Assembly: GCA_009780345.1 (NCBI GenBank)
Contig: WRAG01000019.1
Location: 1 to 45,883, forward strand
DNA: 45,883 nt
Reading direction: 5' to 3'
Source: Oscillospiraceae bacterium
Lineage (GTDB): Bacteria; Bacillota; Clostridia; Monoglobales; WRAG01
Position 1 is the first letter of the stretch; every line of letters begins with the position of its first letter. The translations under genes were made by a program, and so were the position numbers. Below, in pieces: positions 39,832-45,883 of this stretch. The notes below the pieces were generated by a model. That model was not told where the DNA came from. It made no database searches and saw only the letters and a list, made by a program, of their open reading frames with translations.

Positions 39832-41103
39832 TTGAAAAAAATCATAACCTCAATATTGTTTGTTGCCGGTGTGTTTTTGCTTTTATTAGTGTTGCCGAAT
39901 ATGATAAACTTTATTTTCATGAGAAATTTTAGCAATTTTGCGCTTCGTCATACAATATCAATTATTCCGTTTGTCATCATACTATCATTGGTAATTTTAT
40001 TCACAAAGCTGCGCAAGCAATCGCTGAAAGACACGTTTTATCTGCGTAAACCGTCTCGTAAAAACGTCGGAATGGCGATTTTACTCGGCGCGCTGATTGG
40101 AATATTGCAGATGTCGTATACGATTGCAATGTTTTTTAGCCGCGATTTCATTGCAATAGGGTTTAGCAATCCAATGCTTGGTATGATATTAGGAAATATG
40201 CTTCGAATTTCGCTGATTGCGGCTGTTCCTACCATATTTGTTACTGTTTGCCGCGAAATGATACTCCGCGGCGCGATATTTTCGGAAATTAGGAAATATA
40301 TGAATGCGAAGTGGGCGATTATCGCTTTAAGTTTGCTGTCTGCCGTAATATTTTTTGCGGTGATTTGGTCTCGATTTGGTTTACATTTACCGTTTGTGAC
40401 TTCCGCTTTGCTGATACTTGTAAATACTTTGGTGCTGTATATACTGTGCTATAAATCCAACTCAATTTGGGCGCCCGTTGCGGCAGGTTTGACAACTTCG
40501 TTTTTCGGCGTGATACATGTTATGCTTGAAGAGATGATAATGCCTTTGCGTGTGGTCGAAGTAATTCCTACGCATATGTTTAATAGAGAATTCGGAGATG
40601 TCGATTGGGGGATAACAGTAGAACAACCGTCGCCTTGGCTGACTATAATTTTTACTTCGGTTGTTTTAATGCTTATTTCGCTGGTCTTATGGCGATTTTG
40701 GAAAGGCAAGAAAAAAGCACCACTCGAAAAACTCGCATATCACCCTGCTATCGAGGCGGCGGCAGACTATTGGTGTGCCACGGTTGCCGAAAAGGCTTCC
40801 GCCGAAGAAGGCGAGATGTTCAGAGAAGCTCTCCTCGCCGGAATTGCCAAAGTTTTCGATTTGCCGGAGGGGATAATTGAGATATATTCAAAAGTGCCGA
40901 ACGCGGCGGCTTATACGGCATTCGAAAAGCCGGGAAAACCGAGCGGAGTTCTGCGAGCTGCACTAAAAAAAGCTAAGTTGAAGACCTCACTTCTGCCACA
41001 AGATATAACGATGACGGTTAGCACAAGCGTGGTAAAGGTTTGCGGCACCTCTTCGGGTGTAATCATCCTTTGGAAAGCACCGATTGTAACGAATAATAAA
41101 TAA
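39832..41103 (+). CDS. CPBP-like (CAAX protease related) membrane protein with C-terminal extension
   Basis: 423 residues from a TTG at 39832 with AGGAG 8 nt upstream; the open frame reaches back into the tRNA but has no start there. About eight membrane segments (to about 300). The CPBP/Abi motif 1 (E-E-x3-R) appears as R-E-M-I-L-R-G, with the first glutamate replaced, and motif 2 F-x3-H as FGVIH. Family members include type II CAAX proteases and bacteriocin-immunity proteins; the changed first residue makes protease activity uncertain. The last ~125 residues (HPAIEAAADYWCATVAEKAS, LLAGIAKVFDLPEGIIEIYS, KVCGTSSGVIILWKAP) form a soluble domain I do not recognise. Confidence 0.7.
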   Translation: MKKIITSILFVAGVFLLLLVLPNMINFIFMRNFSNFALRHTISIIPFVIILSLVILFTKLRKQSLKDTFYLRKPSRKNVGMAILLGALIGILQMSYTIAMFFSRDFIAIGFSNPMLGMILGNMLRISLIAAVPTIFVTVCREMILRGAIFSEIRKYMNAKWAIIALSLLSAVIFFAVIWSRFGLHLPFVTSALLILVNTLVLYILCYKSNSIWAPVAAGLTTSFFGVIHVMLEEMIMPLRVVEVIPTHMFNREFGDVDWGITVEQPSPWLTIIFTSVVLMLISLVLWRFWKGKKKAPLEKLAYHPAIEAAADYWCATVAEKASAEEGEMFREALLAGIAKVFDLPEGIIEIYSKVPNAAAYTAFEKPGKPSGVLRAALKKAKLKTSLLPQDITMTVSTSVVKVCGTSSGVIILWKAPIVTNNK

Positions 41104-41106
41104 AAA

Positions 41107-41120
41107 GCAGGCAAGCCTGT
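41107..41120 (+). repeat. partial copy of the in-gene palindromic element
   Basis: GCAGGC-AA-GCCTGT followed by ACCACAAT resembles the start of the elements inside the ASKHA gene and uvrA (GCAGGC..GCCTGCACCAAT). Confidence 0.45.
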
Positions 41121-41130
41121 ACCACAATAA

Positions 41131-41154
41131 AAAAAGAGCCGAAAGGCTCTTTTT
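41131..41154. terminator. bidirectional terminator
   Basis: AAAAAGAGCC-GAAA-GGCTCTTTTT between convergent CPBP-like gene and nagB. Confidence 0.9.
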
Positions 41155-41157
41155 CTA

Positions 41158-41880
41158 TTATCCGTTCATAGCGTCTTCGTCCGCAAGAACGATCACATCG
41201 GCGTGCATATTAAGCATTGTCGCGGGGCAGGAAGTCGTAATTTTGCCGGTAAGCAGTTTTTTCAACGGCTCGCTTTTGTTTTTCCCGCTAATCATCAAAA
41301 TGATTTTCTTCGATTTCATAATCGTAGCCATGCCCGACGTTAAAGCGTGCCGCGGAACATCGCTTTCAGACGCGAAAAATCTTGAATTCGCTTTAATTGT
41401 ATCTTCGGTCAGTTCAACTCTGTGAGTTCCGGCGGTAAGCTCGTCTTCCGGCTCGTTAAAGGCGATATGCCCGTTGCTTCCTATCCCTAAAATTTGCAAA
41501 TCAATTCCGCCGGCGGAGTCTATCATTTTGTCATAGTTTGCGCATTCGGTTTCGATGTCTTTCGCGCTTCCGTTCGGAATATGTAGGTTTTCCGGTTTTA
41601 GATTTACCTTGCTGTATAAATGCTTATTCATAAAATAGTAGTAACTTTGGTCGTTTTCCTTATCAATCGGGCAATATTCGTCAAGGTTGAATGTCGATAC
41701 GTTTGAAAAATCCAACTCGCCGTTTTGATACATTCTCGCAAGCTCGACATACATTCCCTCGGGAGTAGAGCCGGTCGCAAGTCCTAAAACGCAGTTTGGT
41801 TTTAGTGAAACCTGCCCCGCAACCAGTCTCGCCGCAGTTTTTGACATCTCTTCGTAGTTTTTGCAAGTTATTACTCTCAT
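41158..41880 (-). CDS. nagB: glucosamine-6-phosphate deaminase
   Basis: 240 residues, the normal length. Family marks: MRVITCKNYEEMSKTAARLV, LGLATGSTPEGMYVEL (phosphate loop), STFNLDEYCPIDKENDQSYY, LGIGSNGHIAFNEPEDEL (active-site region) and a conserved end with AMNG. It converts glucosamine-6-phosphate to fructose-6-phosphate and ammonia, feeding amino sugars from wall or glycan breakdown into glycolysis. AGGAGGG lies 7 nt before the ATG; a TATAAT box is just upstream but no good -35 was seen. No nagA or PTS gene is adjacent. Confidence 0.93.
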   Translation of the reverse strand: MRVITCKNYEEMSKTAARLVAGQVSLKPNCVLGLATGSTPEGMYVELARMYQNGELDFSNVSTFNLDEYCPIDKENDQSYYYFMNKHLYSKVNLKPENLHIPNGSAKDIETECANYDKMIDSAGGIDLQILGIGSNGHIAFNEPEDELTAGTHRVELTEDTIKANSRFFASESDVPRHALTSGMATIMKSKKIILMISGKNKSEPLKKLLTGKITTSCPATMLNMHADVIVLADEDAMNG

Positions 41881-41930
41881 TAAATCGCCCTCCTAAAATT
41901 ATAATATTGATATTTTGCCAACCTTATTAC

Positions 41931-41965
41931 AAAAATCAAAAATGACCGCGCATAACGCACGGTCA
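41931..41965 (-). terminator. tRNA-Ser terminator
   Basis: On the minus strand TGACCGTGCG-TTA-TGCGCGGTCA (two G-U pairs) followed by a T-rich run, directly after the tRNA. Confidence 0.75.
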
Positions 41966-41974
41966 CTAATGAGT

Positions 41975-42063
41975 TGGCGGAGGAAGAGGGATTCGAACCC
42001 CCGTGGGCTTGCACCCTAACGGTTTTCAAGACCGCCCCGTTATGACCACTTCGGTATTCCTCC
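41975..42063 (-). tRNA. tRNA-Ser(TGA)
   Basis: 89 nt with the long variable arm of class II tRNAs. Acceptor GGAGGAA / TTCCTCC, anticodon stem-loop GCGGT-CTTGAAA-ACCGT reads TGA, variable arm AGGGTGCAAGCCC, T-arm GGGGG-TTCGAAT-CCCTC, discriminator G and an encoded CCA. Confidence 0.95.
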
Positions 42064-42147
42064 TGATAGTGCAGAGTGCAAAGAGCAGAGTTCATACGCG
42101 CCGTAATATTATAGCACACTTTAATTTTGCCCCGCGCAACGAAATAT

Positions 42148-42176
42148 ATTATACCAAATACATTTTCACTTGTCAA
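42148..42176 (-). promoter_or_regulatory. consensus promoter upstream of tRNA-Ser
   Basis: On the minus strand TTGACA (42176-42171), 17 nt, TATAAT (42153-42148), about 80 nt before the tRNA. A second TATAAT (42113-42108) lies closer but has no -35. Confidence 0.75.
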
Positions 42177-42209
42177 CTGTTTTTTTAAACTAATTTTTAA
42201 AAAATATGC

Positions 42210-42238
42210 TTGTATTTTTTTGCTGCAAGGTGTATAAT
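42210..42238 (+). promoter_or_regulatory. promoter of uvrA
   Basis: TTGTAT (42210-42215), 17 nt, TATAAT (42233-42238). No LexA (GAACN4GTTC) box is visible near it. Confidence 0.75.
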
Positions 42239-42276
42239 GATCATTTGAGCGATATACTTTTTGGAGGGAAATCACA

Positions 42277-45204
42277 TTGAAGCATATACACATAAAAGGC
42301 GCGAGAGAGCATAATTTAAAAAATATCGACGTTACAATTCCGCGGGACAAGCTTGTTGTCCTGACCGGCTTGTCAGGCTCGGGAAAATCGTCGTTGGCGT
42401 TTGACACAATATACGCAGAGGGGCAGCGGCGGTATGTGGAATCACTATCCGCTTACGCGCGGCAGTTTTTGGGGCAGATGGACAAGCCCGATCTTGATTA
42501 TATCGAAGGTTTGTCACCCGCGATTTCGATTGATCAGCGGACCACCAGTAAAAACCCACGCTCGACGGTGGGAACGGTTACCGAAGTTTACGATTATCTG
42601 CGCTTGCTTTACGCGCGAATCGGCGTTCCGCATTGTCACAAGTGCGGAAAAGAAATCCGTGCGCAAAGTATCGACCAGATCGTTGATAGTATTACATCAC
42701 TTCCGAGTGGAACGAAGATTCAGGTTTTATCTCCCGTCGCGCGAGGGCGGAAGGGCGAGTATGTCAAAACGTTTGAAGACGCGAAGAAAGCGGGGTTCGT
42801 CCGCGCGATTATTGACGGCGAAATGCGTGAACTTGGCAACGAAACCATTCGCCTCGACAAGCAAATTAAGCATAATATCGAAATTGTGGTTGATCGGCTT
42901 GTCGTCAAAGAAGATGATACGGCGTTTCAGAAGCAGGCGGAGCCTGCACCAATTCCCGCGTCGAAAGAAGCGAAAGACGTGACTTCCGAGCCGCGAGGCA
43001 CGGAGTTTAATAAATTCAAAAAAAGATTGGCGGATTCTGTCGAAACCGCGCTTGGTATGGCGGACGGAATCGTTGTAATCGACGTTATCGGCGGCGAGCA
43101 ACTGATGTTCTCGCAGAATTATGCCTGCGAGGATTGCGGAATCAGCATGGAAGAGCTTGCGCCGCGGATGTTTTCGTTTAACAGTCCGTTCGGCGCGTGC
43201 GCCACTTGCGGCGGGCTTGGAAACGTGTTGAAAGTCGATCCCGACATGATTTTGCCCGACAAAACGAAAAGTATCAACGAGGGCGCGATTATTGCGAGCG
43301 GTTGGGGGTCGGGCGGCGCGCCGGATCGGATTTCGTCTCTGTATTATCGCGCGCTTTCAGAGCGGTATGACTTTAGTTTGGATACCCCGGTTGGGAAGCT
43401 GCCCGAAAAAATTATCGACATCATCCTTTACGGCACGGGGGTTGAGAAAGTTAAGCTTGAATACGACGGAATGTTCGGGATGAAATCCGGTTTCGCGAAG
43501 TTCGAGGGGATTGTTAACAATCTTGAGCGGCGATATAAGGAAACTAACTCTGAATGGAGCCGCGCAGATATTGAAAGTATGATGATTTCGTCGCCGTGCA
43601 CCGCTTGCCACGGCGAGCGGCTTAAACCCGAAATTTTGGCGGTTACGGTGAATGATTTGAATATCAGCGAGGTTTCGAAGTTCTCAATCACCGATGCGCA
43701 CGCGTTTTTCGCTAACTTAAAGCTGACCGAAAAGGAAGAAATCATCGCGCGGCAAATTTTAAAAGAGATAAACGAGCGGCTTGGATTTTTAATCAACGTC
43801 GGGCTGAACTATTTGAGTTTGTCACGCAGCGCGGGAAGTCTTTCCGGCGGCGAGGCGCAGAGAATACGGCTTGCAACACAAATCGGTTCAAGCCTTATGG
43901 GCGTTTTGTATATCCTTGACGAACCATCAATCGGGCTTCATCAGCGGGATAACGAAAAACTGCTCGCGACGTTGAAACGCCTGCGGGACTTAGGGAATAC
44001 GCTCATCGTGGTTGAACATGACGAGGATACAATGCTTGCCGCCGATCATATTATCGACATTGGTCCCGGCGCGGGAATTCACGGCGGCGAAATTGTCGCC
44101 GAGGGGATTGCCGAGGAAATAATGAAGAACGAAAATTCCATTACGGGACAATATTTAAGCGGGAAGAAGAAAATCGAAGTTCCGAAAAAGCGGCGTAAAA
44201 CCGCGCGGGCGAAAAAACTTGAAATTATTGGCGCGGCGGAGAATAATTTGAAGGATGTTAGCGTGAAAGTTCCGCTCGGAACGCTTACTTGCGTTACCGG
44301 CGTGTCGGGAAGCGGGAAAAGTTCACTTGTGAACGAAATTATGTATAAAGCGCTCGCGAACAAGCTGAATAAGGCGAAAAAGCGGGTTGGCAAGCATAAG
44401 GAGATTAAAGGTGTCGATAATCTCGACAAAGTAATTGATATCGATCAATCGCCGATCGGGCGCACGCCGCGCTCGAACCCGGCGACGTATACCGGGCTGT
44501 TCGGCGATATTCGTGAGCTTTACGCCGCGACGAACGAGGCGAAAGCGCGCGGCTATAAGTCGGGGCGGTTTAGTTTCAACGTCAAAGGCGGGCGGTGCGA
44601 GGCATGTTCGGGCGACGGAATTATCAAAATTGAGATGCACTTTCTGCCCGATGTTTACGTGCCTTGCGAGGTATGCAAAGGCTTGCGGTATAACCGTGAG
44701 ACGTTGGAAGTGCGCTACAAAGGCAAGAATATCAGCGAAGTTTTGAATATGACGGTTGAGGAAGCGATGATGTTTTTCGAAAATATTCCGCGGATTCATA
44801 GGAAGTTGCAGACTTTGTATGAAGTTGGGCTTGGATATATCCGAATCGGGCAGCCGTCTACGACGCTCTCCGGCGGTGAGGCGCAGAGGGTGAAACTTGC
44901 GACCGAGCTTTCAAAGCGCAGCACGGGGCGAACGATTTATATATTAGACGAACCGACGACGGGACTGCATATTGCGGATGTTCATAAGCTGATTGAAGTG
45001 CTTGAGCGCCTTGTTGACGCGGAGAATACCGTTGTGGTGATTGAACATAATTTGGATGTGATCAAACGCGCGGATTATATTGTGGATTTGGGACCGGAGG
45101 GCGGCAATATGGGCGGTGAGGTTATTGTCTGCGGCACTCCGGAGGAAGTTGCGAAGTGCGAGCGATCGTATACGGGGCAGTATTTGAGGAAGTTTTTGAA
45201 GTAG
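42277..45204 (+). CDS. uvrA: excinuclease ABC subunit A (UvrA)
   Basis: 975 residues from a TTG with GGAGGG 8 nt upstream; no other start fits. UvrA is the damage-recognition ATPase of nucleotide excision repair. Two ABC ATPase units: Walker [15 protein letters not shown] and [10 protein letters not shown], signatures [19 protein letters not shown] and [15 protein letters not shown], Walker [14 protein letters not shown] and [12 protein letters not shown]. Zinc sites: CHKC near 119, CEDCG...CATCGG and CEACSGDG...CEVCKG. Between [10 protein letters not shown] and [11 protein letters not shown] there are about 35 extra residues (about 213-248) compared with the few residues I expect there, and they coincide with a palindromic repeat. 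The rest is typical. Confidence 0.95.
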   Translation: MKHIHIKGAREHNLKNIDVTIPRDKLVVLTGLSGSGKSSLAFDTIYAEGQRRYVESLSAYARQFLGQMDKPDLDYIEGLSPAISIDQRTTSKNPRSTVGTVTEVYDYLRLLYARIGVPHCHKCGKEIRAQSIDQIVDSITSLPSGTKIQVLSPVARGRKGEYVKTFEDAKKAGFVRAIIDGEMRELGNETIRLDKQIKHNIEIVVDRLVVKEDDTAFQKQAEPAPIPASKEAKDVTSEPRGTEFNKFKKRLADSVETALGMADGIVVIDVIGGEQLMFSQNYACEDCGISMEELAPRMFSFNSPFGACATCGGLGNVLKVDPDMILPDKTKSINEGAIIASGWGSGGAPDRISSLYYRALSERYDFSLDTPVGKLPEKIIDIILYGTGVEKVKLEYDGMFGMKSGFAKFEGIVNNLERRYKETNSEWSRADIESMMISSPCTACHGERLKPEILAVTVNDLNISEVSKFSITDAHAFFANLKLTEKEEIIARQILKEINERLGFLINVGLNYLSLSRSAGSLSGGEAQRIRLATQIGSSLMGVLYILDEPSIGLHQRDNEKLLATLKRLRDLGNTLIVVEHDEDTMLAADHIIDIGPGAGIHGGEIVAEGIAEEIMKNENSITGQYLSGKKKIEVPKKRRKTARAKKLEIIGAAENNLKDVSVKVPLGTLTCVTGVSGSGKSSLVNEIMYKALANKLNKAKKRVGKHKEIKGVDNLDKVIDIDQSPIGRTPRSNPATYTGLFGDIRELYAATNEAKARGYKSGRFSFNVKGGRCEACSGDGIIKIEMHFLPDVYVPCEVCKGLRYNRETLEVRYKGKNISEVLNMTVEEAMMFFENIPRIHRKLQTLYEVGLGYIRIGQPSTTLSGGEAQRVKLATELSKRSTGRTIYILDEPTTGLHIADVHKLIEVLERLVDAENTVVVIEHNLDVIKRADYIVDLGPEGGNMGGEVIVCGTPEEVAKCERSYTGQYLRKFLK
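42928..43013 (+). repeat. small palindromic element inserted in frame in uvrA
   Basis: GCAGGC-GGA-GCCTGC (42933-42947), then ACCAATTCCCGCG, ending with CCGCGAGGCACGGAG (about 42991-43005). It matches the start and end of the element in the ASKHA gene and codes for [20 protein letters not shown] and following residues. Confidence 0.65.
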
Positions 45205-45883
45205 GACTTTGCCCTACGAACCCTCCGCGGGAGCGGTTGCGCCCTGCGGGCGCGGGGTTAAGGCGCGGTGCGACTTAGACCGTTCGCCGCGAATGCGGCG
45301 GATTTTGCGCCCAACGGGCGCGGGTTTTTAGGGCTTTGCCCTAAAAACCCATTTTGCCGCTGAGGCGGCGAGCTTATGTCCTGCCGGACGGGCGATAAGG
45401 GCTCTGCCCTTACGGTAGGTTTCAACCAATCATACTTCGTCAAAAAACAACTCGTGTTCTTTGGCGGTTTCCCGACTCGCTTCGCTTACTGGATAATTCG
45501 ACTAAGCTTTTCAAAAAACGAAAAGCAAGTCTCATTTATCACAGGGGTGGCATTGGCCGAATCCCAAAAACGGATTCGGAAGCCACTCCCAACCCCGCGA
45601 TTTGTGCCGCGAGCGGCGACGAAAAAAGCATTGGTTAGCGAACCGCATTCGCGGTAAATGAGACTTAGCTTGCGCATTTTGTATGCTGTAGTCGAATTAT
45701 CCAGTAAGCGTAAGCGAGTCGGGAAAGACTAGCGAGATAGAACGCCGCGCTCCGTTCGAGAGCGACCCGCGAGCCGTCAACCATATCCAATCACACTTCG
45801 TTAAAAAACAACTCGTGTTCTTGGATGGTTTTGACAGGGGTGGCATTAGCCGGATTAAAAAACCAATCCGGATGCCACTCCCT
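45205..45883. repeat. intergenic repeat mosaic 5 (to the window edge)
   Basis: No gene seen. Modules: GTTTTTAGGGC-TTTG-CCCTAAAAAC (45325-45348); TTTGCCGCTGAGGCGGCGAG (45353-45372); CAATCATACTTCGTC...AACTCGTGTTCTTTGG (45427-45463) and CAATCACACTTCGTT...AACTCGTGTTCTTGG (45788-45824); GGGGTGGCATTGGCC...GAAGCCACTCCC (45545-45589) and GGGGTGGCATTAGCCGGATT...GGATGCCACTCCC (45838-45882); the inverted module with CTTTCC and GGGTCGCTCTCGAAC (45722-45770). Confidence 0.85.
45471..45723. repeat. 253-bp element with nested inverted repeats
   Basis: Outer arms 45471-45502 (begins CCCGACTCGC, ends ATAATTCGAC) and 45691-45723 match as reverse complements with a single 1-nt indel. Inner arms AAGCAAGTCTCATTTA (45523-45538) and 45655-45671 also pair with one indel. 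A GTGGCATTGGCC hairpin module sits in the middle. Confidence 0.75.

Overview
The window looks like chromosomal DNA of an anaerobic, endospore-lineage Firmicute (class Clostridia or a close relative). The signs are a SpoVT gene behind a textbook forespore promoter, three S-layer-homology (SLH) anchored surface proteins, a HydABC-type [FeFe] hydrogenase, strong AGGAGG ribosome sites, several TTG/GTG starts, and TTGACA-N17-TATAAT promoters. Genus cannot be told. I saw no transposase, integrase, phage gene or CRISPR array.

Layout. 1-5.5 kb: start of a phosphofructokinase gene, an XRE membrane regulator, spoVT, an ECF sigma remnant followed by an intact ECF sigma/anti-sigma pair, a TtcA-like PP-loop protein and a D,D-carboxypeptidase. 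5.6-22.5 kb (minus strand): a probable polysaccharide locus, in transcription order a GntR/LacI-type regulator with palindromes over its own promoter, a URO-D-family protein, a cytosolic (alpha/alpha)-barrel protein, a secreted protein, a giant SLH-anchored heparinase II/III-like lyase and a second SLH protein translationally coupled to it. 22.6-28.6 kb: an AEC transporter, a candidate small RNA, and hydC-hydB-hydA, with about 500 bp of repeat DNA between hydB and hydA. 28.7-31 kb: a candidate type I toxin-like 20-residue peptide gene with a long leader, then lepA.

31-36.4 kb is the most interesting part. An SLH-anchored protein with the two-domain plan of transcobalamin/intrinsic factor (alpha-toroid plus DUF4430) lies directly behind an RNA element that closely matches the core of cobalamin riboswitches. 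Next to it are an AraC regulator of the PocR-associated kind without its sensor domain, a RACo-type ASKHA protein (reductive activation of corrinoid proteins) and a DUF2284 metal protein. I read this as a corrinoid capture/activation neighbourhood. 36.5-45.2 kb: an unknown helical protein, a ClpE-like AAA+ unfoldase, tRNA-Arg(TCT), a CPBP-like membrane protein, nagB, tRNA-Ser(TGA) and uvrA.

Two kinds of repeat run through the window. Five intergenic stretches (14.3, 19.5-20.2, 25.7-26.2, 35.4-35.9 and 45.2-45.9 kb) are mosaics of shared palindromic modules. A separate small palindromic element sits in frame inside both the ASKHA gene and uvrA, where it adds residues that I do not expect in those families, and a partial copy lies after the CPBP gene. 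All calls are from reading the sequence only; no database or folding program was used.
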